Assembly (NCBI RefSeq): GCF_020524625.1
Contig: NZ_JAIVLL010000001.1
Coordinates: forward strand, 930,001 to 994,000
Reading direction: 5' to 3'
Source of the DNA: Brevundimonas poindexterae
GTDB taxonomy: Bacteria; Pseudomonadota; Alphaproteobacteria; Caulobacterales; Caulobacteraceae
DNA: 64,000 nt
The notes beneath the pieces were generated by a model. The model was given only the letters and a program-made list of their open reading frames with translations. It made no database searches and was not told where the DNA came from. Of the stretch, positions 1-8,839 are shown one piece after another. How positions within the stretch are numbered: position 1 is the stretch's first letter; each line of letters starts with the position of its first letter. A program made the translations under genes and the position numbers.

Positions 1-964
1 GTATGTCCGCAAGGGACAGCTGCTGTTCACCCTGGACCCGCGCCCGGCACAGGCGGCGCTGGCTTCGGCCCGGGCCCAGGCCGCACAGGCCGAGGCCCAG
101 GTCGCCCTGGCCCGCTCGGAGCTGGAGCGCGCCGAATCGCTGGTCGCCATCCAGGCCATTTCGCAGGCCGAGGCGGACCAGAAGCGCGCCGCCCTGCGCA
201 CGGCCGAGGCCTCGGTCGCCGCCGCCCAGGCCGCAGTGCGCAGCCGCCAGCTGGACGTCGAATTCACCCGGGTCACCGCGCCGATCTCGGGCCGGGTCTC
301 GGACCGCCGCGTGGACGCCGGCAATCTGGTCGGGGGCGGATCGTCCGCCGCCGATGTGCTGACCACCATCGTCGCCTCCAGCCCCATCCATTTCGTGTTC
401 GAGGCCTCTGAAGCCGTGCTGCTGCGGTATCAGCGCGAGGCGCGCGACGGCACCTCTGCGCCCATCCGCATCCGCCTGCAGGACGAGACCGGCTTCCGCT
501 GGACCGGCACGGTCGACTTCTCGGACAACGTCGTCGACACCGCCTCGGGGACCATTCGCCTCAGGGCCGTTGTGGCGAACGGCGACGGCTTCCTGAAGCC
601 CGGCCTGTTCGGTCAGGCACGCGTGGCGGGTGCCGCCCCCTATCAGGCCCTGCTGGTGCCGGATGCCGCCGTCGCCACCGACCAGTCGCGCCGCGTCGTC
701 TATGTGGTCGATGCCGAGAACAAGGTGGTTGCCCGCCCGGTCGAGCTGGGACCGCTGTCCGACGGCCTGCGCGTGATCCGCTCGGGCATCGAGTCGACCG
801 ACCGCGTGATCGTGAACGGTCAGCTGCGCGCCCGTCCGGGTCAGCCGGTCACGCCCAAGGTGGTCGAGATCGAACGCACGCCGACCGATGCCCAGGCGCC
901 GGTGACCCGTGCCCCCCCTGCGGCCACCGCCACCCCGGCGGGCGCCCTGTCGCAACGCCGCTAA
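1..964 (+). CDS. RND efflux periplasmic adaptor (MexA/AcrA family), 5' truncated
   Basis: The reading frame is open from base 2 and ends in TAA at 962-964; the start lies before the window. The first visible residues (YVRKGQLLFTLDPRP) are the lipoyl-domain motif of membrane-fusion proteins. An Ala/Gln-rich alpha-helical hairpin follows, then the returning lipoyl half (TRVTAPISGRVSDRRVDAGN), a beta-barrel and a membrane-proximal domain, ending in a Pro/Thr/Ala-rich tail. Such adaptors bridge an inner-membrane RND pump to an outer-membrane channel. The pump gene begins 21 bp downstream and the channel gene follows it, so this is the first visible gene of a three-gene pump operon. The substrate is not predictable. 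Confidence 0.95.
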   Translation, partial: YVRKGQLLFTLDPRPAQAALASARAQAAQAEAQVALARSELERAESLVAIQAISQAEADQKRAALRTAEASVAAAQAAVRSRQLDVEFTRVTAPISGRVSDRRVDAGNLVGGGSSAADVLTTIVASSPIHFVFEASEAVLLRYQREARDGTSAPIRIRLQDETGFRWTGTVDFSDNVVDTASGTIRLRAVVANGDGFLKPGLFGQARVAGAAPYQALLVPDAAVATDQSRRVVYVVDAENKVVARPVELGPLSDGLRVIRSGIESTDRVIVNGQLRARPGQPVTPKVVEIERTPTDAQAPVTRAPPAATATPAGALSQRR

Positions 965-985
965 GCGGGAAAGTCCGGCCCAGTT

Positions 986-3900
986 ATGAATATCTCCCGC
1001 TTCTTTATCGACCGGCCGATCTTTGCGGCCGTGATCGCGGTCTTCATCACCCTGATGGGCGCCTTCGCCTATCCGCTGCTGCCGCTGTCGCAGTATCCGG
1101 AGATCGCGCCGCCGACGATCACCATCAACACTGCCTATCCGGGCGCTTCGGCCGAAACGGTGGCCGAGACGGTCGCCGCGCCGATCGAGCAGGAGGTGAA
1201 CGGGGTCGAAGGGATGCTCTACATCTCGTCGTCGTCGACCTCGGACGGGGCCGTCGGGATTACGGTGACCTTCAATCCCGGCACGGATCTGGATGCCGCC
1301 CAGGTACTGGTCCAGAACCGGGTGGCGCTGGCCGAGCCGCGCCTGCCCGAACAGGTGCGCCAGATCGGCGTGACGGTGAACAAGCAGGAGAGCGGGTTCC
1401 TGATGATCCTGGGGCTGACGTCCCCGGACCAGTCGCTGAACAATGACTATGTCGGCAACTATGCGAACTCGACGCTGCGCGACCGGCTGCTGCGCATCGA
1501 GGGCGTGGGCGCGGTCCAGATCTTCGGCGGTGGCAACTATTCGATGCGGGTCTGGATCGACCCGGCCAAGGCGGCCCAGCGGGGCCTGACCGGACCGGAC
1601 ATCGTCGCCGCCCTGCGCGCCCAGAATGTGCAGGCCGCCGCCGGTGCCATCGGCCAGCCGCCGTTCGACACCAATGCCGCGGCCTTCCAGCTGCCGGTGC
1701 AGGTCGAGGGGCGTCTGACCGACCCGAACGAGTTCTCGAACATCGTCATCAAGACCGACGCCGAAGGCCGGGTGACCCGCATCCGCGATGTCGCCCGCGT
1801 CGAACTGGGCGCGCAGGATTACGGCATCCGCGGCTTCTTCGACGGCGAGCGCGGCGTCGGCATGGCCATCATCCAGCAGCCGGGCGCCAATGCGCTGGGC
1901 ACGGCGGACCGTGTCATGGCCGAGGTCGAAGCCATCCGGGCCGAACTGCCGCCCGGCATGGACGTCTCCATTCCCTACAACCCGACGGAGTTCGTCGCTG
2001 CCTCGGTCGAGTCGGTGCAGCACACCCTGATCGAGGCCATCTTCCTCGTGGTGCTGGTGGTCGTGGTCTTCCTGCAGACCTGGCGGGCGGCGATCATCCC
2101 GATCGTGGCCATTCCGGTGGCGCTGGTCGCGACCTTTGCCGTGCAGCTGATGCTGGGCTTTTCGATCAACTCGCTGAGCCTGTTCGCCCTGGTGCTGGCG
2201 GTCGGCATCGTGGTCGATGACGCCATCGTCGTGGTCGAAAACGTCGAGCGCTATATCCGCGAGGGACTGGCGCCCAAGGACGCCGCCTATCGCTCCATGC
2301 AGGAGGTGTCGGGCGCGCTGATCTCGATCGGTCTGGTGCTGGTGTCGGTGTTCGTCCCGACCATGTTCGTGCCCGGCATTCCCGGCATCTTCTATCGCGA
2401 GTTCGCCATCGTCATCACCACGGCCTCGGTCGTGTCGCTGCTGGTGTCGCTGACCCTGTCGCCGGCCATGGCCGCCATGCTGCTGAAGCCGCACAAGGCC
2501 CACGACGACCATGCGCGCAAGCCCGGCGTGCTGGGCACGGGCCTGCACTACCTCGGCTCGGCCGGTCGCAAGTTCAACGAGGGCTTTGACTGGCTGTCGG
2601 ATCGCTACGGCCGACTGACGGCGCGGCTGATCCGCAAGCTGGCGCTGGTGTTCGGCGTCTATGCGCTTCTGCTGCTGGGCACGGGCTTCACCCTGTTCAA
2701 CACGCCGTCCGGCTTCATCCCGGAGCAGGATCAGGGCTTCCTGATCGGGGTCGTGCAACTGCCGCCCGGCGCCTCGCTGGACCGGACGCAGGACGTCATG
2801 GCGCGCGCCTCCCAGATCATCCGGGACACCGAGGGCGTGGACGGCGTGGTCTCCTTCGCCGGTCTGGACGGGTCGAGCTTCTCGTTCGGATCCAATGCCG
2901 CGACCATCTTTGTGCGTCTCGACGCCTTTGAGGAGCGCAAGACGGCCGAGCAGGCTGCGGCCGCGCTGGCCGGGGCCATCACCGGCGCGACCATGGGCAT
3001 CCAGGACGCCAACATCTTCGTCATCGCCCCGCCCGCGGTTCAGGGCCTCGGCAACGGCAACGGCTTCCAGATGATGGTGCAGGACCGCTCCGGCGCGGGC
3101 TATGTCCCGCTGGAGGGCGCGACCTTTGCCATGATGGGGGCTGCCGCCCAGGCGCCCGAGTCCGTCAACCAGGTCTTCTCAACCTACAACACCGGCTCGC
3201 CCCGTATCGCCGCCGACGTCGATCGCGACCGGGCGCTGATGATGGGGGTCCAGCCCGGCGATGTGTTCAGCACGCTGGGGGTCTATCTGGGCTCGTCCTA
3301 CGTCAATGACTTCAACTATCTGGGCCGCACCTTCCGGGTGACGGCGCAGGCGGAGCCCTCGGCCCGGGACGACATCGCCGATATCGCGGCGCTGGAGACC
3401 CGCTCGGCGTCTGGCGCCATGGTGCCGATCGGCTCGGTGGCCACCCTGCGCGAGGAGTCCGGCCCGTCGCGGATCGTGCGCTACAACCTGTTCCCGGCCG
3501 CCGAGCTGCAGGGACAGGCGGCGCCCGGCGTGTCGTCCGGCGAGGCCATCGCGCGGATGGAGCAACTGGCGGAAGCCACCCTGCCCCCCGGATTCTCGTA
3601 CGAATGGACGGGACTGGCCCTGCAGGAGAAGCAGGCCTCGGGCGGCGCGACACTGGTCTTCGTCATGGCCGTGGTGTTCGTCTTTCTGGTGCTGGCCGCG
3701 CAATATGAGGCCTTCACCCTGCCGCTGGCGGTCGTGCTGATCGTGCCGATGTGCATTCTGGCCGCCATGGTCGGGGTCAATCTGGCCGGGCTGGACAACA
3801 ACATCCTCGTGCAGGTGGGTCTGGTGGTTCTGATCGCGCTGGCGGCCAAGAACGCCATCCTGATCGTGGAGTTCGCCAAACAGGCCGAAGAGGAAGGCCT

Positions 3901-4201
3901 GAGCCGGTGGGATGCCGCCATCCGCGCGTCCCAGACCCGTCTGCGGCCGATCCTGATGACGTCGTTCGCCTTCATCTTCGGCGTGCTGCCGCTGATGCTG
4001 GCCACCGGGCCCGGGGCAGAAATGCGCCGGTCGCTGGGAACGGCGGTGGTGTCCGGCATGCTGGGGGTGACCTTCTTCGGTCTGATCTTCACGCCGGCCT
4101 TCTATGTCTTCATGCGCTGGGTCGCCTCGAAACTGCCCGGCGGAAAGAAGACCCCGGCTCCGGCCCCCGCTTCGGCTCCGGCCCAGGGAGAAATCGTATG
4201 A
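986..4201 (+). CDS. RND multidrug efflux pump, inner-membrane subunit (AcrB/MexB, HAE1 family)
   Basis: The 1071-aa length and layout fit hydrophobic/amphiphilic efflux RND pumps. The N-terminus MNISRFFIDRPIFAAVIAV is typical. The proton-relay motif VGIVVDDAIVVVEN in TM4 carries the paired Asp, and AAKNAILIVEFA in TM10 carries the essential Lys. Two large periplasmic loops separate the two six-helix halves, consistent with the porter and docking domains. It should use the proton gradient to extrude drugs or amphiphiles. The stop TGA overlaps the ATG of the next gene (ATGA at 4198-4201), showing translational coupling to the outer-membrane channel. The Pro/Ala-rich C-terminal tail looks like a linker rather than a domain. 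Confidence 0.97.
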   Translation: MNISRFFIDRPIFAAVIAVFITLMGAFAYPLLPLSQYPEIAPPTITINTAYPGASAETVAETVAAPIEQEVNGVEGMLYISSSSTSDGAVGITVTFNPGTDLDAAQVLVQNRVALAEPRLPEQVRQIGVTVNKQESGFLMILGLTSPDQSLNNDYVGNYANSTLRDRLLRIEGVGAVQIFGGGNYSMRVWIDPAKAAQRGLTGPDIVAALRAQNVQAAAGAIGQPPFDTNAAAFQLPVQVEGRLTDPNEFSNIVIKTDAEGRVTRIRDVARVELGAQDYGIRGFFDGERGVGMAIIQQPGANALGTADRVMAEVEAIRAELPPGMDVSIPYNPTEFVAASVESVQHTLIEAIFLVVLVVVVFLQTWRAAIIPIVAIPVALVATFAVQLMLGFSINSLSLFALVLAVGIVVDDAIVVVENVERYIREGLAPKDAAYRSMQEVSGALISIGLVLVSVFVPTMFVPGIPGIFYREFAIVITTASVVSLLVSLTLSPAMAAMLLKPHKAHDDHARKPGVLGTGLHYLGSAGRKFNEGFDWLSDRYGRLTARLIRKLALVFGVYALLLLGTGFTLFNTPSGFIPEQDQGFLIGVVQLPPGASLDRTQDVMARASQIIRDTEGVDGVVSFAGLDGSSFSFGSNAATIFVRLDAFEERKTAEQAAAALAGAITGATMGIQDANIFVIAPPAVQGLGNGNGFQMMVQDRSGAGYVPLEGATFAMMGAAAQAPESVNQVFSTYNTGSPRIAADVDRDRALMMGVQPGDVFSTLGVYLGSSYVNDFNYLGRTFRVTAQAEPSARDDIADIAALETRSASGAMVPIGSVATLREESGPSRIVRYNLFPAAELQGQAAPGVSSGEAIARMEQLAEATLPPGFSYEWTGLALQEKQASGGATLVFVMAVVFVFLVLAAQYEAFTLPLAVVLIVPMCILAAMVGVNLAGLDNNILVQVGLVVLIALAAKNAILIVEFAKQAEEEGLSRWDAAIRASQTRLRPILMTSFAFIFGVLPLMLATGPGAEMRRSLGTAVVSGMLGVTFFGLIFTPAFYVFMRWVASKLPGGKKTPAPAPASAPAQGEIV

Positions 4202-5646
4202 TCCGCCTGTCTTCTCTGCTGAAGGGGCGCGTGGCGGCCTCGGCGCTCGCGCTCGGCCTGGCGGTATCCGCCTGTGCCACCGCGCCCGAGGTCGGCCCGG
4301 CGGCCGTGCCGGACAGCGCCGCCGGTCCCTTCCTGTCGCAACGGGCCGGTGCGACGACGCTGGCGCCGGTGCGCGACGACTGGTGGCGCCTGTACGACGA
4401 TCCGCTGCTGGACGCCCTGGTGCTGCAGGCGCTGGACGCCAATAACGAGATCGAGGCCGCCGTCGCCAATCTGCGCGCCGTGCGGGCCTCGCTGGGCGAG
4501 GCACGGGCCGCACGCCTGCCGTCGACGCAGGTCAGTGGCGCAGGCAGCTATGGCCGGGTCGCGGCGACCACGGTGCCCGGCTCGAACGGCGAACCGCTGG
4601 ACGAGACCGAGACCTATGACGTGGGTCTGGACGTCGCCTATGAGATCGACCTGTTCGGACGGGTGGGGTCCACCATCGCCGCCGCCCGGGCCGATGCGGA
4701 TGCCGCAGCCGCCGCGCTGGATGTGATCCGCGTCAGCGTCGCCGCCGAGACGGCCCGCGCCTATGCCGAGATCTGCTCCGCCAATGTGCAGATCGGCGTG
4801 GCCGAACAGACCATCCAGCTGCAGTCGCGCACGCTGGAGCTGACCGAGAGCCTGCTGAGCGCCGGATCCGGCACCGGACTGGACGTCGCGCGCGCCCGGT
4901 CCGCCGTGGCCGGCAGCCAGGCGGCCCTGCCCCCGCTGCGCGCGCAAAAGGACGCCGCGGTCTTCCGTCTGGCCACCCTGATCGGGGTGGCGCCGCGCGA
5001 GGTGCCGGCGACGGTTCTCGACTGTGCCGCACCGCCGCGCGTGAGCCAGCCGATCCCGGTCGGCGACGGCGCGGCCCTGCTGGCCCGCCGGCCCGATGTG
5101 CGTCAGGCGGAGCGTCAGCTGGCTGCCGCCAGCGCGCGCGTCGATGTGGCCACGGCCAGCCTGTACCCCAGCATCAGCCTGGGCGGATCGGTCGGGGCGA
5201 CGGCCACCGACCTGTCCGATCTGGGCGATGACGGCGCCCTGCGCTTCAGCGTCGGGCCGCTGATCCAGTGGTCCTTCCCCAATGTGGCGGTGGCGCGCTC
5301 GCGCATCGCAGCGGCGGGCGCCGGGGCCGAGGGGGCGCTGGCGCGCTTTGACCAGACGGTGCTGGTGGCGCTGCAGGAAACCGAGACGGCGCTGTCGGCC
5401 TATGGCCATGCGCTGGATCGCATGCAGGCGCTGACGGTGTCGCGGGATGAGGCGGCGCGGGCCTCGCGTCTGGCGCACGCGCGCTTCGAGGCCGGAGCTG
5501 ACAGCTTCCTGACTGTGCTGGATGCCGAGCGCACCCTGGCGCAGGCTGAGGCCGCCCTGGCCCAGGCCGAAGCCCAGGTGTCGGACCTGCAGATCCAGCT
5601 GTTCAAGGCGCTGGCCGGCAGCTGGACCCCGCCCGAGGTCGACTGA
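4198..5646 (+). CDS. Outer-membrane efflux lipoprotein (OprM/NodT family)
   Basis: 482 aa from the ATG that overlaps the pump stop codon. The N-terminus has a lipoprotein signal with lipobox AVSAC, so the mature protein starts with a lipidated Cys. Family features are the early DDWWRLYDDPLLDALV segment, two similar halves, and coiled coil-rich segments such as ETARAYAE and the matching DAERTLAQAEAAL near the C-terminus. It should form the trimeric TolC-like exit duct of the preceding pump. The start was chosen because of the lipobox and the 4-nt overlap. A frame open far upstream on the same frame lies inside the pump gene and is not used. Confidence 0.96.
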   Translation: MIRLSSLLKGRVAASALALGLAVSACATAPEVGPAAVPDSAAGPFLSQRAGATTLAPVRDDWWRLYDDPLLDALVLQALDANNEIEAAVANLRAVRASLGEARAARLPSTQVSGAGSYGRVAATTVPGSNGEPLDETETYDVGLDVAYEIDLFGRVGSTIAAARADADAAAAALDVIRVSVAAETARAYAEICSANVQIGVAEQTIQLQSRTLELTESLLSAGSGTGLDVARARSAVAGSQAALPPLRAQKDAAVFRLATLIGVAPREVPATVLDCAAPPRVSQPIPVGDGAALLARRPDVRQAERQLAAASARVDVATASLYPSISLGGSVGATATDLSDLGDDGALRFSVGPLIQWSFPNVAVARSRIAAAGAGAEGALARFDQTVLVALQETETALSAYGHALDRMQALTVSRDEAARASRLAHARFEAGADSFLTVLDAERTLAQAEAALAQAEAQVSDLQIQLFKALAGSWTPPEVD

Positions 5647-5649
5647 GCA

Positions 5650-5689
5650 AAAAGAAGGGGCCGCCGGTCAGACCGGCGGCCCTGCAAGT
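5650..5689 (-). terminator. Intrinsic terminator of the TonB-receptor gene
   Basis: A perfect 10-bp stem (GGGCCGCCGG at 5658-5667 with CCGGCGGCCC at 5673-5682, 5-nt loop) lies between two convergent genes. On the minus strand it is followed by a T-rich tract (CTTCTTTTTG), which fits rho-independent termination of the receptor transcript. The hairpin may also stop the pump operon, but no T run follows it on the plus strand. Confidence 0.75.
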
Positions 5690-5728
5690 CGCGTCCAGGA
5701 GCGGACGTTCGGGTCGGGATGTAAGGCC

Positions 5729-8692
5729 CTAGAAGGTGTAGCGGGCGCCGATGAAGAACTGACGGCCCGTGTGGTGATAGACCGACGTCGACTGGCGGTC
5801 GTCGTCGCCGACCCACTGATGGTTTTCCTCGTCCGTCAGGTTGATGCCCTCGAAGCTGATCGTGACATCGTCGGTCAGCTTGTAGGACGAGGAGACGTCG
5901 ATGTTCAGCGTCTCCTGCTTGCCTTCGAAGGCGTTGTTGTTCCGGCCCGGGACGTTCTGCAGATATTCGTCGCGGTACGACGCCGAGATCCGGGCCGAGA
6001 AGCGGTCATCCTCGTAGTAGAGGGTGCCGTTGTAGGCCGTGGGCGACAGCTGGGCGAGATCGTCGGTCACGAAGGTCGAGCACAGGGCATTGGTGCAGTA
6101 GTCGATCTCGGATTCCACGTTCGTGTAGTTCAGCTGGATGCCGAAGTTCGACAGCGGTCCCGGCAGGAAGGTGAACGGGGTCTGGAAGCTGATCTCATAG
6201 CCCTTCAGCGGTCCGCCATCCGTGTTCACCGCGCTGGTCAGGGCGAAGATGGTGGTCGGCGAGCAGCTGCCCGAGCAGAAGCTGGGGTCGAAGGCCGACG
6301 GGTTGAGCGCCGTCAGCTGGGCATAGGTCAGGTCCTGACGGATCACCTGGATGTAGGTGTCGATGTCCTTGTAGAAATAGGCGAAGGAAATCAGGCTTTC
6401 CGGGGCAAAGTACCATTCGACGGCGAAGTCGTAGGTCTTGGCCCGGAAGGGATCCAGCTCGACGTTGCCGATGGTGGCCGTGTAGTTCGGACCCGTCGCA
6501 TTGAGCGAGGTGGTCGGCACCAGATAGTTGGCTCCGGACATGGAGTTGTTGATCTGGGGCCGGGCCATGACCATGGCGGCGCCGAAGCGGACCAGCACAT
6601 CGTCGATCGGCTCATAGGTCAGGTTCAGCGACGGCAGGGTGTCCTGATACTCGTGGGTGTCGAACACCAGGGTGCCGCCACCGGTCGAGCTGTAGCCCTC
6701 GGCATAGAGGCTGGTCCACACGTGGCGGACGCCGACATTGCCGCGGAACGGACGGCCGAAGACGTCGGCGTCGAAGTCCGCCTGGACGTACATGGCGAAG
6801 TCTTCTTCCTCGAGGAAGCGGTTGCCGCCCCGGGCGTTGCCGACCGTGATGCTGCCGAGGGTGAAGTCGCCACCCGGCGCGCCGGTGTCACAGTTGCAGT
6901 AGATGTTGAACAGGTCGGCGATCGCGTTCAGGTCGGGGATGACCCAGCTGGTCGGATTGCCGTCGGGCGCAAGACCATTGCCGAAGCCGGTCAGCAGGGT
7001 CGTGATGTCGGCCATGGTCACACCGCCCGGCAGGGCCGGAACGACGGTCTCGTCCGTGCGCCGGAACTCGTAGGACTCCGACGAGAAGGTCTTCCAGTTG
7101 GCGCCGGTCCGCAGGGTGACGAACGGGGTGACGTCAAACTCCAGATCGCCCTGGATAGACTCGAAGATGGTGTCCACGCCCTGCGGCCGGATGCGGATTT
7201 CCGAGCGGGGGACGCTGGTGCCGATCGGGCGCCACTGCCACTGGGCCGGGTCGGTGACGTCGAAGCCGTAGTTAATGACCGGCGTGTTCGGATTGCCGCG
7301 GAAGTCGAACGAATAGTTCTGGCTGTTCTGACGATCGATGGTGACGGTCGTCTGATAGGGGTTTTCGTAGTTCGACTCGGCGCGACCGGCGAAGAAGCGA
7401 CCGCGGACGTTGTCCGAGAAGTCGTGCTCCAGCGTCAGGCCCACTTGCAGGAACTGGGTTTCCAGCTGGTCGTAGCGCGCCTCGGTACGCAGATCGACGT
7501 TGTCGAACAGGCCGTAGACCAGGGTGTTGTTCTCGACGGCGGCGTCGCGAACGATGATCTGGGTCTGGCCGCCGGCGCCGGCGTTTCGGCTGAAGGACAG
7601 GGCCTCGAGGAAGTTTTCCTCGCGGGTGGCGTCGAGCTGCGAATACAGGACGTCGAGGCTGACAGTGGTCGAGTCGGCCGGGCGCCATTGCAGCGATCCG
7701 GTCAGACCCAAGCGTTCCTGATGGTGCGTCAGGCGGCCGTAGCGCGGCAGGCGCGGAATGAAGACATTGGCCTGGTTGGCCGTGTTGTAGGCCGTGACGT
7801 TGCCGGGGGTGTTGGTCGGACGCGGCACGCCGGTGGCGCAGTTGGCGGCGTTGGAGCCGTTCGAGCCGCTGTTGCCGGGGTTCTGGGGCGTGACGCCCAC
7901 GGGGCTGCAGAAGCCGCCCGAGCTGCCGCTGCCGACGGCGGGCGCCCAACGCACGGAGCTGAAGCCTTCCTCGAAGGAGTCCTTTTCGCTGTAGGCGACC
8001 GACAGCAGGGCGCCGAACTGGTCGCGATCCCCGAAGGTGTTGCTGACCAGGAAGGCCGCGCGCGGGTTCCAGTTTTCGGACAGGTCGTTGTAGCCAGCCT
8101 GGACCGAGAAGGCCATGCGCGGGCCGCTGAAGTCGAAGGGCCGGGCCGACTGCAGGTCGATGGTGGCGCCCAGCGAGCCCTCTTCGGTCTCGGCGGCGGC
8201 AGTCTTGCGCACCTTGATCGAGTTGAAGAGTTCCGAGGCGAAGACGTTGAAGTCGAAGCCGCGGCCGCGGTTGGCGCCGCCCGAGGAGTCGGTGCCGCCG
8301 GTGGTGGCCTGGGCCTCCATGCCGTTGATACGGGTGCGGGTGAAGTCCGAGCTGAGGCCGCGCACGGTCAGCTGGCGGCCCTCACCGGCATCGCGGTCGA
8401 TCGAGACGCCCGGAATACGCTGGATGGCCTCGGCCAGGTTGGTGTCGGGGAAGTCGGCGATGTCCTCGGCGAGGATCACATCGACGATGCCGGCCTCGTT
8501 GCGCTTGATGTTCAGCGCGGCGTCCAGGCTGGCGCGGTAACCGGTGACGACGACCTCGTCGACCTGGGTTCCGGGCTCGGCATCCTGGGCGGCAACCCCG
8601 CCGACGCCCAGACACAGCGCGATCGCCATGCCCGACCCACCGGCAAATAGATAACGACGAAGGGACTCACCCCGTTTTTGAGTGTGCATCAT
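5729..8692 (-). CDS. TonB-dependent receptor (Xanthomonas/Caulobacter type), oligogalacturonide uptake candidate
   Basis: 987 aa. A signal peptide (about residues 1-35) is followed by a TonB-box-like VDEVVVTGYRASL, then the plug domain (EAIQRIPGVSIDRDAG, TVRGLSSDFTRTRINGM) and a 22-strand barrel ending in Phe, as expected for BAM targeting. The spacing and wording of the plug match the large TonB receptor family enriched in Xanthomonas and Caulobacter. A Shine-Dalgarno GGAGGAGG sits 3 nt before the first ATG and 6 nt before a second in-frame ATG at 8689, so 8689 may be the true start. It is divergent from a pectate lyase gene across two operator-like palindromes, so the likely ligand is oligogalacturonides. 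Ligand identity is inferred only from context. Confidence 0.93.
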   Translation of the reverse strand: MMHTQKRGESLRRYLFAGGSGMAIALCLGVGGVAAQDAEPGTQVDEVVVTGYRASLDAALNIKRNEAGIVDVILAEDIADFPDTNLAEAIQRIPGVSIDRDAGEGRQLTVRGLSSDFTRTRINGMEAQATTGGTDSSGGANRGRGFDFNVFASELFNSIKVRKTAAAETEEGSLGATIDLQSARPFDFSGPRMAFSVQAGYNDLSENWNPRAAFLVSNTFGDRDQFGALLSVAYSEKDSFEEGFSSVRWAPAVGSGSSGGFCSPVGVTPQNPGNSGSNGSNAANCATGVPRPTNTPGNVTAYNTANQANVFIPRLPRYGRLTHHQERLGLTGSLQWRPADSTTVSLDVLYSQLDATREENFLEALSFSRNAGAGGQTQIIVRDAAVENNTLVYGLFDNVDLRTEARYDQLETQFLQVGLTLEHDFSDNVRGRFFAGRAESNYENPYQTTVTIDRQNSQNYSFDFRGNPNTPVINYGFDVTDPAQWQWRPIGTSVPRSEIRIRPQGVDTIFESIQGDLEFDVTPFVTLRTGANWKTFSSESYEFRRTDETVVPALPGGVTMADITTLLTGFGNGLAPDGNPTSWVIPDLNAIADLFNIYCNCDTGAPGGDFTLGSITVGNARGGNRFLEEEDFAMYVQADFDADVFGRPFRGNVGVRHVWTSLYAEGYSSTGGGTLVFDTHEYQDTLPSLNLTYEPIDDVLVRFGAAMVMARPQINNSMSGANYLVPTTSLNATGPNYTATIGNVELDPFRAKTYDFAVEWYFAPESLISFAYFYKDIDTYIQVIRQDLTYAQLTALNPSAFDPSFCSGSCSPTTIFALTSAVNTDGGPLKGYEISFQTPFTFLPGPLSNFGIQLNYTNVESEIDYCTNALCSTFVTDDLAQLSPTAYNGTLYYEDDRFSARISASYRDEYLQNVPGRNNNAFEGKQETLNIDVSSSYKLTDDVTISFEGINLTDEENHQWVGDDDRQSTSVYHHTGRQFFIGARYTF

Positions 8693-8774
8693 ATGCCTCC
8701 TCCCAAGGACATACAGGACGCCGGAGGTGCCCCCCGGTCTATCTTTTATTGAGGCTCAATCCTGAACCTTGTTT

Positions 8775-8822
8775 TGACACCGGTGTCATGTCTAGATGCA
8801 GACGTGAATGACACCGGTATCA
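8775..8822. promoter_or_regulatory. Pair of LacI-type operators between TonB receptor and pectate lyase
   Basis: Two 14-bp palindromes: TGACACCGGTGTCA at 8775-8788 (perfect dyad) and TGACACCGGTATCA at 8809-8822 (one mismatch), with centres 34 bp apart. The central CG step and dyad are typical for LacI-family operators. They lie in the divergent control region of the receptor (minus) and pectate lyase (plus), so one regulator could control both. Related sites occur at 11077 and 17353. The likely binder is the LacI-family protein encoded at 14780-15826. Confidence 0.7.
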
Positions 8823-8839
8823 ATGGCGAGCGTAACCCG

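Noticed and set aside
5522-8650. A 1042-codon open frame antisense to the TonB-receptor gene
   Set aside because: High-GC shadow: low-complexity, Gly/Val/Arg/Asp-rich, no domain; the opposite strand encodes an unmistakable receptor.
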